DNA of 64,000 bases from Dipteronia dyeriana (lineage: Eukaryota > Streptophyta > Magnoliopsida > Sapindales > Sapindaceae): contig CM065297.1 in NCBI GenBank assembly GCA_032871835.1, positions 33,861,598 to 33,925,597 of the forward strand. The letters are read 5' to 3'. The position numbers and the translations under genes were made by a program. Below are positions 23,383 to 35,109 of this stretch, piece after piece. The notes below the pieces were generated by a model that was not told the origin of the DNA, did not search any database, and saw only the letters and a program-made list of their open reading frames with translations. Positions within the stretch are counted from its first letter, which is position 1. Every line of letters begins with the position of its first letter.

Positions 23383-24803
23383 TAGAGGTGGTAAAATAGA
23401 TCGGGTCCTGACGGGAGGTTTGGCTCGGCCTGCTTGGTTATGGGTCTAGGCCGGTTCGGCTTGCTTGGTCACGGGTCCAGACCGGCTCGACCCGTTAGCT
23501 TAACAGGTCAGACTTAAGCCCGTTAAGTTGGTGGGTCAAGTTAGGTCTAGGGGTTACGGTCTGTAGGCCGGTCTGGTCAGGTCCGCGGATCCAATATTTT
23601 TTTTTGAAAAAAATGTATGCTACCAGGCCTTAACAGGTCAGCCCGCCATCCGGCCCGTAAGTCGGCCTGTGAATCGGCTTGAGAGCCGGGCCGTTAAGGC
23701 CCGCCAGAATTCAATTTTTTCAAAATTTGAATTTTAAATTTTAAAATTTAAATTTAGTGGTGGCTTTTGTAAGTGTCCAGGTGTTGTTGGTGACCGTTGG
23801 AAAGTTTAAAAAAATACCCAAAACTTTTAAAAATTACATTTTTTTTAATATTTTACAATTCATTTCAATTATACCCTAACCTAACATTTTCCTATAAATA
23901 CCCCATCACCCTCACCTCATTCCCTACAATTTCTCTACTTCCCTACTCTCTTATTTTCTCTATTCTCTACAATCTCCAACATCTCTCACTGTCATTCACT
24001 CTCTTTCAACTATTTTATAATTTATTTTATTTATTTAATATTTTATATACATTATACATTTTATATTATAGAAGATAGAAGATGTTCATTGGCCACTGAT
24101 GCAGTAGAAGATTTGACATGCCTTAAGGATTGAGAAAATGCAAGAATAAGACCACAACATCAACTGGTCAACGAAGAACTCATCGATGACTTCTCCAACA
24201 TAACCATCGATGAGAGCTCCGGTAGCAACCAACCAGCAAACTGATGTAATTGTAAGTACTTATTTTATTTTTCGGATTGCACTCTTTTTCCCTTACCAAG
24301 TTTTTATCTCATTGGGTTTTTCTTGGTAAGCTTTTTAATGAGGCAATCGTAATTTGTAATTTATACTTTTCACCACAAATTTAATAATAAATTACAAAAA
24401 TATTATCATCGAAAACTATTAACTGTTTTTCACTTGTTTGAAATGGAAAAAAATCTATTTCATATTAAAATTATTACATCAATAATTACATGAAATTATT
24501 ACAATATATAAAAAATATTATTATATCAATAAAACGTTTAAATATTAAAAATAAATAAAAATAATTTCAAAGTCCGTTGGGCCGGCCCGTTAAGGGCCCT
24601 TTGAGCCCTTAACGGTCGGCTTGTTAAAGGCCCGGTCTGGGCCCGGCTCGGCTCATCTCAGCAAAGGCCGTGGGCCAGGCCATGCCACCCATCCCTAGAA
24701 ATAGGCCAGTCCGGCCCGGCCTGTCTCCCTAACAGGCCAGTCCAGGCCCGACCAGTTAAGCAAGCAGCCTAACAAGCCAGGCCGGCCCGTTTTGCCACCA
24801 CTG
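23383..24803. mobile_element. Non-autonomous hAT element
   Basis: Seen: ends TAGAGGTGGTAAAA (left) and CAGTGGTGGCAAAA (right, reverse complement), flanked by a perfect 8-bp duplication TTTATTAG (23375-23382 and 24804-24811). Both subterminal regions (about 23400-23710 and 24570-24790) are packed with GGCC, GGCCCG and GTTAAGGCC motifs on both strands, typical of hAT transposase-binding zones. The centre is AT-rich. The 8-bp duplication and TIR sequence fit the hAT superfamily. No transposase domain remains. Confidence 0.88.
23893..23900 (+). promoter_or_regulatory. TATA box relic of the hAT transposase gene
   Basis: TATAAATA followed by a C/T-rich leader (about 23900-24005) inside the hAT element. 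It looks like the promoter and 5' leader kept when the transposase body was lost. Inference from position and composition. Confidence 0.5.
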
Positions 24804-25479
24804 TTTATTAGCACAAAACCACTGACTCCTTAAACCGATTATCTTTATCTCAATGTGCAGAGATATTAGGAAATCGAATTTGATTTGTATTTTTTTTCTT
24901 TAAATAGAGATAAATGAGTTTTCACGTAAAACTTTTCTACACTTTCTTTTCGGGGCTCAAAAAAGTATTGGCACTATTTGGGGGTGTTGTGCAAATATCA
25001 CCACTTTACTAATGTATGTTTGAAAGACACCATTTAATGTGATTAGACGAAAATACTCTGAATTATTGAAAAATAGAGAAAGTTGTCTTTTTTAAAGTCA
25101 GAGAAAAGCAAGAGTGAGAAAGAAACCGACGGTGACAAAATCGACTGCGACGAAATCGATGGCGAAGTGACCGGAACGAGAGTACACCAGATTTTTTACG
25201 ATCAACAGAGGTAAGTTGAGTTTGTTCTTTTCTCGTTTTTGTTATTGATAATTTGCATTGCATGTTAGACTTGTGTTTTGTTCATTGAAATTATAGTTTA
25301 GGTTTGAAATAGAGATCTGAGAATGGTTGCGGTTTAAGTTAGGGTTTGAAATGTGTTTGAATATCTGTTGAGGAAGATAAAATTCTAGGTTACCGAGACT
25401 TTTTGAAGGAGATCTAAGCTTTTTCGTTGTTACGTCGGGCTTTTTTGATAGATTTTCGAAGATTTTATAGGTGAAAATA

Positions 25480-25960
25480 AGGTTTTATTAATTCGAGTTT
25501 TTTTAAAAGGGATCAAACTTTTTTTACATTGGATCGAGTTTTTTTTTAAGGATCGATTTTTTTTTGGATCGAGTTTTTTTTATAAGGATCGATTTTTTTT
25601 TTGGATTGAGTTTTTTTTATAAGGATCGAGTTTTTTTTTCCATTGGATCGAGTTTTTTTTTTCATTGGATCGAGCTTTTTTTTACTGGTTTGAGCTTATT
25701 TTTCAAATTATCGAGCTTATTTTCGTGAACCCAAGCTTTTATAAAACATAATCGAGCTTTGTTTTTTAGTTAATTTGGGATTGGGTAAGGTCCAAGATTA
25801 TTTGTCAAATGTTCGAGCTTTTTTATAAATGGCCCGAGCTTTTTTATCAAAGGTCTGAGCTTTTATTTCAAAGGATCAAGTTTTTTTGCAAAAACTCGAG
25901 CTTTTTTTACAATTGGCCGAGACTTTTAATGTTGGTTCCGAGCTTATTTCAGTTTAATGC
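25480..25960 (+). repeat. GATCGAG/T-tract subterminal array, left end of MULE-A
   Basis: About twenty irregular units of about 20-25 bp made of GATCGAG or CGAGCTT followed by long T runs. They form the region upstream of the Ulp1-type gene, probably in its 5' leader or first intron (an acceptor TTGCAG precedes 25984). Confidence 0.85.
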
Positions 25961-25983
25961 TGTATATTTTCTATGACATTGCA

Positions 25984-28900
25984 GATGAGAAATAGGTTGA
26001 GGGATTTGCTTAAAACTCCAGAAGGAGATTGGTACGAGGGCAAATTGACTCGACACGACCATTTTGATGCCCTTGACCATATAGACGACGCGTTGAACCG
26101 AGTCCTTGCAGAATTTACTGATGAAGACCGACGTCGGTTCATGACATCGTGTTTTGGGTATTTCCTGACAATGCATCGGGAGATGAAGTTTTCGGATGGT
26201 GTTATCCATCGTTTGCTTTTAAGGGAGTTGTATTATAAGGGCCCAACAAATGAGATGCAGTTCATGTTAGGAAACCAGTCGGTGAAGTTTTCAGAGGTGG
26301 AATTTTGCCTGATCACCGGATTACGGTTTGAAGTTGTAACGGACATGAGCGTGTATGTAGAAGTGGATACTGGCATACATCAGCGGCACTTTCCTAGTAC
26401 CAATGAGGTTTCATTTTAGGAGATGAGGGTTGTTCTCACCCTTGGAGAGTTTCAGGAGGGCGTACGATGTTGTGAAGCTCTACCTCATATATATGTTGAA
26501 CTGGATACCGATGGGGGTGGACGAGAGATTCAAGATTCTAGTTTTGTAATTTCGGCTGGTGGAGGACATCGATGCATTCAACGCGTTCCCATGGGGTGCC
26601 CACGTGTACATGCATTCCATTTACTCATTCAAGCATGGGCTTGACGAGCGATGAGACTAGTTCGAGAAACGTCAGCAGGAAAAAAGTGCTCACATATATA
26701 CAGTAGAGACCTACAACATTTACGGTCTATCTCACGCCCTATTGGTAAGAACATTGAATTACAAGTTGTACTTTATTATTGGTGTCCTAAATGTTATGGA
26801 TTTTTATCCTACTTATATTTGATGCGATATTTGCTTTCGAGGTGATCCTTGATTTGGGCCTCTAGTTTGGTACCCTGAAGGGTTACAGATCTGTCTCTTC
26901 GTATTTTGAAGTGGGAGTTGAGCAGACAACATAGAGGGAAGAAGCTGGCCAAGATTTTCAAAGCCAGGGTATGTATTTAATTTGTTAATGTTTATATTAG
27001 TTACTAAGTTTATATTTACATTGTTCTAACTAAGATTTCAGATTTTTAAGAGGACGAAACTGGTGCCCACACAAACTGAGATAGAGGCACCATACTATGA
27101 GGGGTTAAACGAGGGGAGTGGGGGGAACCTGTATGTAGAGGAGGATAGGCCTCAGATTCTGCCTCCGATCTCTGATCAGACTACCTTTGGCGGGAACAGT
27201 AGGACAGAGGGTGGGGGTTTCAGGGGCAGGGTTGGTGACGATGAGGGATCTGAGCCCGAGGCATAGGGTTTCAGGGTAGTGACAGTGAGGGATATCAGTC
27301 GGACCCTCAACGAGAGAGGCATATACGGGGTTCGGTTTAACACCCCCTGACTTGCTAGATCTGTAGGGGATTCACGTGGGGGCGTTGGACATGATAGAAA
27401 GGTAAGTTAAAATGAATGTTTTGTTTTTTATTAACGCGACATGTTGATAGTTTTGTACTAACAATGTAAACATGATTTTAGGGCCCATGGAAAGATTTGT
27501 TGAACGATGTGTGTGAAGCCCTCCGAAAGAGTGACGAGGATCGACAACATCAACACCGGGAGTTGCTGGACATGATCCAGAAGAATAACAAGGATCGACA
27601 GAAGCAACACTGAGTGTTGCTGGATATGATCCAGGGGCTTTAGAAGTCGACGAAACATACATACAGAGATGATCCACTGATCTAGACTTTAGTCCCGGAG
27701 ACAGGACATGTGGGTATACCGGGGTGGGGTGGGGTGGGGTGGGGTGGGGTGGGGGAGAGAGGGGCAGACAGGACAGGTGGACGTAGCGAGCACCTACTAG
27801 CGAGCACCTGCCTACCGAGGGGGTAGGTCCGGAGCAGGTTCAGTCGCGTACCGACGATACTAGGCCTGTTACACATACAACAGTTCGATCGGACCTCTCA
27901 ACAGTATTGTATGGGTCGACCCTAGCCCAACTCCACCCACCACCCAGCACCCACCACCCAGCATAGCAACCGAGCTCCAGAGCTCCCCCCACCCCCACCT
28001 CCACCATCGAACACATCGATCCAGTCACAGCAGTCCTGTCTAACCAGTATATCAACTGATACATCCGATATACAACCACAGAGCTCTTTATTGTAACACA
28101 CCTTGGAGGCTGGAGTCCCACCTAGAAAGCGTATACTGAAGCGTGGGTGGCAGTTACTGAGCCCTTACACAGATCCATGCTAGTCGAAGAGGTTGAGGAT
28201 ATGGCCCGAGTCTGCGGAACACATATTTGACCCCTACGGATTGGTGGATGCCCACCAGCTAGTGGCATACAAAGCCTTCAAGAAGAACATCGATGGGGAA
28301 CTGTGAGTACAACTTCATTTATGAATTTGGCAGTGTTTTTTTTGTTTAATCAATTTTTTATAAAGCTAATCCAACAATTTAACAGACGTGATGTGGATGT
28401 ACTAGCACCAGTCGACGCCAAATGGTTCCAGCGGATGCAGTCAAACTTCATGGACTTGGAAGACAAGGTACATATTGCTAACAGTTCATTACTTTTATAT
28501 ATTGTCAGCATATGGACGCATATCCCATATTCTTTGGAAAAGTCAGCGAGAATTCTCCACTGTGTACAATCAGAGGATCAACGTATTGGATACACAATTC
28601 TATGTAAGTATTTATACCTTATTGGTATCACATTTAGGTTTTTGGTTTTTTATTGTTGATAACTTCCTGTCAATGATTGTATGTACAACCACTTATGATG
28701 TTACAGTGGGAGAGAATGATGCCTCGTGATGCTCAAGGGGCTGTGACCATGGCGAGATGGAATGTGTTACAGTCCCGATGGTTGGATGAGGACTTCCAGA
28801 TGATCCGTGGAGCAACCATGAGTGGAAACCGTCCATGGCATGAGGTTGACTTGGTGAGTGTTACACGATGTAAATGATTTAAATTAAAAATTATTCGTAT

Positions 28901-29432
28901 ATCCTAACACCTTCTGAATACTATTACAGGTCCTGATACCGTGCAACGTTGGGCTCCAACATTGGCTCCTGGTGACCGTCAACCTTATTCTCGGGAAGCT
29001 AGAGATATTGGACCTCTAGAGACAGGATGTCCCTCTGTATATCTGGAAGCAGCAGGTCCGCCCATTGCGATGGTTTTTACGGTTAATGTTGAATGATGCG
29101 GGGTTCTACACTGTGCGATGAGGTGGTCATCGGCAGTTCCCCATGCAAAATAAGCCCTTCACAGTCAGCGTGGTCCCCACTTCAACGGTCCCCCAACAAA
29201 AACATTGTAAGACATTCTATTTCATTAACTTGCTTAGAGATTGTTTAATTAAAATTGAATTGCAACGCATGTTAATGTGTCCAATTGCAGGGGTAACTGT
29301 GGTCCCCATACATTGAGACTGATCGAGTACTTATTGGCAGATTGACGGGCTTTCGATTGGTCGGAGGATGACATGGAGATCATTCGAGAGAAAATGGCTG
29401 TGGAGATTTTTTATAACTCCAAGCTCGCTTAG
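25984..29432 (+). pseudogene. DUF1985/Ulp1-type (C48) protease gene of MULE-A
   Basis: Seen: the first exon after an AG acceptor reads MRNRLRDLLKTPEGDWYEGK, then FSEVEFCLITGLRFE and VEDIDAFNAFPWGAHV, the DUF1985-type N-terminal region, to a donor at about 26740. A low-complexity, coiled-coil linker lies at 27060-27650, with more exons at 28180-28860. The protease core is at about 28925-29420: HWLLV with the catalytic His, and GNCGPHTLRLIEYLLAD with the catalytic Cys, then WSEDDMEIIREKMAVEIFYN. Stops occur in several exons (TAG at 26417 and in LEILDL; TGA before RAFDWS). Family role: SUMO/ubiquitin-like-specific peptidase fold; its role in transposition is unknown. Decayed, but both key catalytic residues remain readable. 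Confidence 0.8.
27718..27753 (+). repeat. (GGGGT)n microsatellite
   Basis: Six to seven tandem GGGGT units followed by a G-rich run, in the linker region of the Ulp1-type gene. Strong G-strand asymmetry; could form a G-quadruplex. Confidence 0.9.
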
Positions 29433-29673
29433 AGATTGGTTGTATATTTATTGTTGTATTTTTTTAATCTTTTGTATAACTTTTTATGTACAAAGACATT
29501 CGATTCCAATTATATTATTTCAGTTTTTTAAAATGTTTATGTTTGAAGTGTCTGCCATCAAAGGTATGACACACATTGCAAACCTTGAACACTATTATAA
29601 TTGAAATTTAAAACTTCTTTTTTATTACAAAATAAGTTAACGAACAAGTCATACAATTCCAAATTATTACAAT

Positions 29674-30089
29674 TGTTGACGGGAAATTTGTTCGAGATGA
29701 GAAATTCTTGTTAACACCCTCGAGACCACTACCACGAAAGTGGTGGCCGGGGTGGGTACCGTTGGTTCTCGACTTGTTAAGAGATAGACGAGAGGCTGGA
29801 TCGTTATAACAGTAAATGGGAGCTTTTATTATTGATATATTGCTTTAAGATACAAATCACTCTCTTGTTGCTCACAGTCTGTCTAAGATGTAGGGTGGTG
29901 GTAACTCCGTGCCGGTTGAATAGTGGAAACGAAGGTGGCAGTGATATGAATACAGAATTTAGGTATTTCCCTCTTCTTTTCTTTCTCTCTTCTCTCTGTT
30001 GCTATCTATCTTTTTCTGTGTAAATCTCAGTCTATGTAGGTTTTTCTCTTATTTCATATATCTTTGTCTGTCTCCTCTACCATGCTTGG

Positions 30090-30167
<78 letters not shown>

Positions 30168-30935
30168 CATCCAAGTAGGTTTTTAGTTCGCAAATATTTT
30201 ACCGTGATCCCATGAATCTGTTCCCTCTTTATCGGAAGGGATTCGTCATTTGAATTTGAATTTGAATTTGAATTTGAATTTGAATTTGAATTTGAATTTG
30301 AATTGTTACTGGATTCGATGATATCATTGACGGAGATAAGTTTGTTCCCTTTTTTGAATCAAACTCTTGACGTGCATGTAAATATTACGTGGAGACGATC
30401 CTGTGTGCACTCGTGCCATGAATTTTCATGGATGTCACCCTGCCAGCTGCCTGTTGCCCCATAGAGCGAGGTAGATCCTGCTCTGACTCTGTTCTTAGAA
30501 GCTTAAGATGAATTTTCCATGACCCTTGGGGGCTTGAGGTGCTCTTGTAGACATTCTTGGGAGGTAGCCGGGGTAGTGTATATTTAGGTGTGATTCTTCC
30601 TTTATGTCCAGCAAGGACAACGGGCTTCTGGAGAGGTTGACGGGCTTTTTTCGAATGTCTCTTGAGCTTGGAGACTTCCCCTGGCATTCACGGGGCGGTT
30701 GTGGAGCTCGACCTCAAAGCCGAGGTTCCCCGATAGATGGCCTGGAGAAGCCCAGGTTCCAGTACTCTTGTGGGGGCTCGTCCTGGTCGTGTTTGGCTTG
30801 TTTTTTGGTAGTTTTGAAGCCAAGCCGGCAATCCCTGCTCCTGCGGGGTGGCTTTATGGTCTTTCCGGGCTTCATGATTGTCGATAATGGGTGGAAAATT
30901 TCTCTTTGACCCCTGACCAAATTTCACTATTAACA
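29674..30935 (-). repeat. 3' LTR of gypsy element 2
   Basis: 1262 bp, about 100 bp longer than its partner. The excess is a (CA)n run at about 30092-30151 and a (TTTGAA)n run at about 30250-30305 that are absent or minimal in the other LTR. Confidence 0.93.
30092..30305. repeat. (CA)n/(TA)n and (TTTGAA)n microsatellites inside the 3' LTR
   Basis: About thirty CA units plus a short TA run, then about nine hexamers GAATTT. The partner LTR has only a short ATATATAT (about 41414) and about one to two hexamers (41506-41519). Confidence 0.93.
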
Positions 30936-31283
30936 GAAGTCCCCTCTGACTTGAACACCGGTGGTAGAGTTGGGGTTGGAGTCAGATTCCTTGTTTAATT
31001 GAGATAGTTTTTCGCCATAAAGATAATTAATGAGAGCGAAATCTTCTCATTAATTACCCAATGTTTGAATTTGAAACAGTGTGTTATTCGAAGAAAGACG
31101 GCTGTAATACGGCTCCAGGTGATCTTCTCGAAGATATCGTCGATAGTCCTCTATTCAAACTCGACTTTACCGTCACTTTCCTCGTACTTTCTCAAATCTC
31201 AAATTTTCAAAATTTTCCTTTTCTGCTTTTTCTGCCAATTTCCCTCTATCTTCCGCTTGCTTTCAAAACTTTATTACATATTA

Positions 31284-33856
31284 ATGTCGACTTCCTCAGA
31301 CAGCATTGACACCTTGGTTGAGGGCATCAGAGGCCTTGTAAACGGGTGCGAGGGATTTCAAGCGATGAGGAATCTTCCCCGCTCTGCCAGCGCCGTTATT
31401 CTAGCAGGAACGTCTCTATCGGCTATGGCTTTTCAAACCAGCCTGAAAATCCTCTGAACCTAGTCGATGAAGACTCTGATTATGGGGAAAGAGTCAACGC
31501 ATTCGGGAGGGCTCATGTCACAGTGGCAGAGCTTCTTTCAGTGGTGACCTTTCCTTTCGAACCCAGAGTCATCCCTGACTCCACCGTCGACCCTCAGTCT
31601 ATTGGCCGTCTTCGGGTTAAGTACGGTATTCCTGACACCGTTTCCCTCACTGTCCCCCATCTGAATTATGACATTTTTAGCCCGCTCAAAGGCATACTCC
31701 CTATCTTTATCGCAGCTTTTGAGAGCGGGGTGAGGCTCTCTCTTTACCCTACCCTTCTACGGGCTCTCAATGGCCTTCAGCTGGCTCCGTTTCAACCGAC
31801 ACCCGACTTCTGGAGGTATCTAGTCGGCTTCTTTGTATTATGGAGGGAGCAATGCGGGATGAGCAACGTAACTAGGGAGCCCAAGGCTGAGGAGCTCGCC
31901 TTTATTTTCCAAATAGGTAGCCTGGCTGGGGTTCCACGAGGCTAATTCTATGCCAAGGCCAAGAATAGGCTCAACTTTATCATCCCCGGGGCTTCAAAGA
32001 AAAACCCCGCTTGGAAAGAAGAATGGGTACTAGCGGGGGAGACTGGGGGAGCTTTGTATTTGTTAACGGGCATGAGCTCGAGGTTCACACCGCCTTTAGT
32101 GACAAACCCTCATGGGGTCGAGATTCCTTGCCCGCTGAGTCTGGAGCCGTGCTGAAGACCATCCTGGCTCGAAATTACTTAAATCTGAAGTTTCCAGCCA
32201 CTGACCCCTTTGATCCCCATAGGCTGAACAAGTACCTGCGGATCTCCGGTGCTACTCCTCGTATGTATCTCGCTCTATCCTGTCTTTAATTTGATGGATG
32301 GTTCAGTTCTGATGATCTTGATCCCTTTTTTTAACAGTGTTTGTTGTTGCTCCAGATTCTCGTGAAGCCCGGTAAGCTGGGATCCCTCATTCTTCTTTCA
32401 GATCATTCACGGGAGCTCTCTCGGCGGTTCCAAAGAAGGAGGGGTCAACCACTAAGGTAACTGCCCTGCTCGTTCCCTCTCCCTCACCTTCCCAGGTGAA
32501 GTCTAAGATGGCTCTTCTTGCATCTCGGGCTGTGAAGGCTCTAAACCGAGGAGAGTCTGCCTCCCAAGTCGTCAATAAGTCCATTCCTGCCCCCTCACCA
32601 GTATTCTCCGCTTCAACCAATGCTCCCTGAGTCACATTATCCCTCTCTGCTGATTCGGTTGTATCCCGGGCAGTTGAGGTTCCCAGGGAGCCCGATACCG
32701 ATATTCTTGAGGTCGCCCCTTCTCGCCCTCACCAGCAATCGAGCTCGGCGGGTCAAGACGAGGTCTTTAAGCAATTTGTTACATATTGTCCAAGCGATGG
32801 GTTTTCTACGATGACCGCGATGCCCGTGGACATCATGATTACCAAAGGGTCCGCCCTTCTAGCCAAGGTAATCGTCGATTTTACTTCTTCATTCAGTTGC
32901 TTGATTTGTCACTTTCTAACATGATTTTCCTTTGCAGGCTTTCATATTTCAGATGGCCATGGGGCACCAGGTAGCCTTCCTCCGTGATCGAGCAGCCAAG
33001 GCTGAGGCTGAAGTTGAGCGAGCTATGGGGTTGCTTGCGCGGGCTCAAACCCTAGTCCAGGAGATGACCTCTAACCAACAGGGAATGGAAACACAGCTAG
33101 CTGAGCTTTAGTATGACCATGAGAGGTTGAAGTGGGCTTTTGATTAGGAAACTCTCCTATTGAAGCGGCGGGCTAGCCAGCGAGATGACTGGAAGGGAGA
33201 GGCGAAGGTTCTAGATGTCGAGAACCAAAATTTGCAGGCTCAAATTACCCAGCTCCAGGCCGAGGTGGAAGCCTCTTTTGACGATGGGGTACTTCTATGC
33301 CTCCTATCAGGTTGCAGAAGCCCTTCTTCCCCCATTCGATCTCTCCAGCATCACCGGCTGGGATAAAGAAGAGGTCATGTCATGGGCTGAGGAGATGTCT
33401 CACCCCAAAAATGATGGAGCTGGTCCTTCTGGGAAGGGAGCTGGGAAGCGATCGGAGGTGCCAGATTTGCCTCCTCTTGTTGCAGCCTTCCCAACATCTG
33501 GTCCTGGCGAATCCTCGAAGGGGGTCCAAATCTAGGAGCCAGAAAGAGGCCTTGCTGAAGCCCGAGACCCCCCCACAGTGATCTCAGGAGTGAAGTCAAC
33601 AGAAGGCGGGAACATGCCTGAGTCAGTGACCAGCCTTCTTGGTGCAACCATACCGCCTGAAGTTATGACGGTGATCAACGAAATCGTAGAGGAGGATCTT
33701 GTTGACCCCGAAGCAGCCGAGGCGGATCCCTAAGAGGAGGTGGAGGCAATAGATGTAGCTGATCAGGACGAGCTACGACCAGAGAGGGGAGCAAGGTGTG
33801 AGGTTCATTCTGTGGAGGAGGAGGCTGAAAACCATCAGAAAGATGAAGAATTTTGA
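31284..33856 (+). pseudogene. Extra ORF opposite to pol in gypsy element 2
   Basis: Seen: a start MSTSSDSIDTLVEGIRG at 31284, a frameshift near 31345, then a long frame to 31945 containing LLSVVTFPFEPRVIP, PLKGILPIFIAAFESGVRL, LLRALNGLQLAPFQPTPDFW and FFVLWREQCG. This resembles the 'putative gypsy type transposon' (Transposase_28) domain. It continues with NPAWKEEWVLAG and GHELEVHTAFSDKPSWGRD to a donor GTATGT at about 32262. An acceptor CAG lies near 32355. A Pro/Ser-rich exon runs to about 32867 (donor GTAATC), then an acceptor TTTGCAG near 32938 and a coiled-coil exon (AEAEVERAMGLLARAQTLV; LQAQITQLQAEVEAS). The C-terminus is acidic. Several stops. Family knowledge: such ORFs accompany Tat-type gypsy elements; function unknown. 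Confidence 0.75.
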
Positions 33857-34340
33857 ATTTTCTCTTTTGTGATTTATTTTGGGTGCCCGAAAAAGGGGGT
33901 GGGCATCCCATCTCTAAACGTGTTTGACCCTTTATTATTTTTCTTTTTTTGTAGCCCAGAATGAGAGGTTGGGCTCCCTACCTGATGTAGCCTTATCGTG
34001 GAATAGGCTCCCCCGTACATTAATGAATTCCAACTTTAGATCCAGCTCATTCCATGACTTGCATGTATTTCCTCGATCTCCCTCAGGTCCGGCGTTCACA
34101 GCACATTGACTTATCTCAGGGGAAATAACAAGATAAGAAAAACGTTTAAGCGTGAAAACGGACATTTAGCGTCGGGCTTTCTGACCATCAAACCTCGCAG
34201 CTCAACTTTCTTAGTCGATAGTCCTCTTGTTTGATTGTAGGCCTGTTGCAGTGAATGACCACGTATCAAGGGGGCTAGTGACCAGAACTAACTGGTATAT
34301 TTAGAGTAAATCGAGCCCTCTATCCCTGATTCCTTTTAGT

Positions 34341-34840
34341 GGGTGGTAGCCCGACCAATGCATCAGGATGGCTATCTAGCTATTTCCTGGTCTTGAGATC
34401 TGGATGGCAACTATGCCCTTACACTCAGATCCTTCTCAGGGGTGGTAGCCCGACCAAGGCATCATGAGGGCTATCTAGCTATTTCCTGGTCTTGAGATCT
34501 GGATGGCAACTATGCTCTTACACTCAGATCCTTCTGGGGGTGGTAGCCTGACCAAGGCATTAGGAGGCTATTTAGCTATTTCCTGGTCTTGAGATCCGGA
34601 TGGCAACTATGCTCCTACACTCAGATCCTTATTGGAGGTGGTAGCCCGATCAAGGCATCAAGAGGGCTATCTAGCTATTTTCTGGTCTTGAGATCTGGAT
34701 GGAAACTATGATCTTACACTCAGACCCTTCTTGGGGGTGGTAGCCCGACCAAGGCATCAAGAGGGTTATCTAGCTATTTCCTGGTCTCGAGATCTGGATG
34801 GCAACTATGCTCTTACACTCAGACCCTTCTTGGCGGGGGG
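34341..34840. repeat. Five 98-99-bp tandem repeats in gypsy element 2
   Basis: GGTGGTAGCC marks unit starts at 34342, 34441, 34539, 34637 and 34736, followed by a partial unit. Each unit contains CTATCTAGCTATTTCCTGG and GATCTGGATGGCAACTATG. It lies between the extra ORF and integrase, the same position as the duplication in gypsy 1. Confidence 0.93.
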
Positions 34841-35109
34841 GAGTGCTCGGCCGAGTCATCAGGAGTGGAGGTGGGGCTTCCACCGCTTACCCCTGGTCTT
34901 GAGGTGATAATGTCGAACTTTCCATGTAGACCCTAATCATTGTAGGACATAGTTGAAGAAGGAGTAAACAAGAAAGGCAAGCTTTATTGATATGGAGGAT
35001 GAAGTACATTATTGTCGAAAAAAAAGAAACTACTCGGAGGTCGCCTGCTCCTGAGTCGCCTGCTCCTGAGTCCCCTGTTCAAGGGTAGAATTTCCTCAGG
35101 TAATCCGCA

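Noticed and set aside
23797..24078. 93-codon plus-strand ORF in the hAT element
   Set aside because: Coincides with the TATA box and pyrimidine-rich leader; Phe/Leu/Ser-rich translation of a C/T-rich untranslated region.
30385..30927. Overlapping ORFs of 60-100 codons on both strands
   Set aside because: They lie inside the LTR of gypsy element 2 and repeat at 41573-42159 in the other LTR; no domain.
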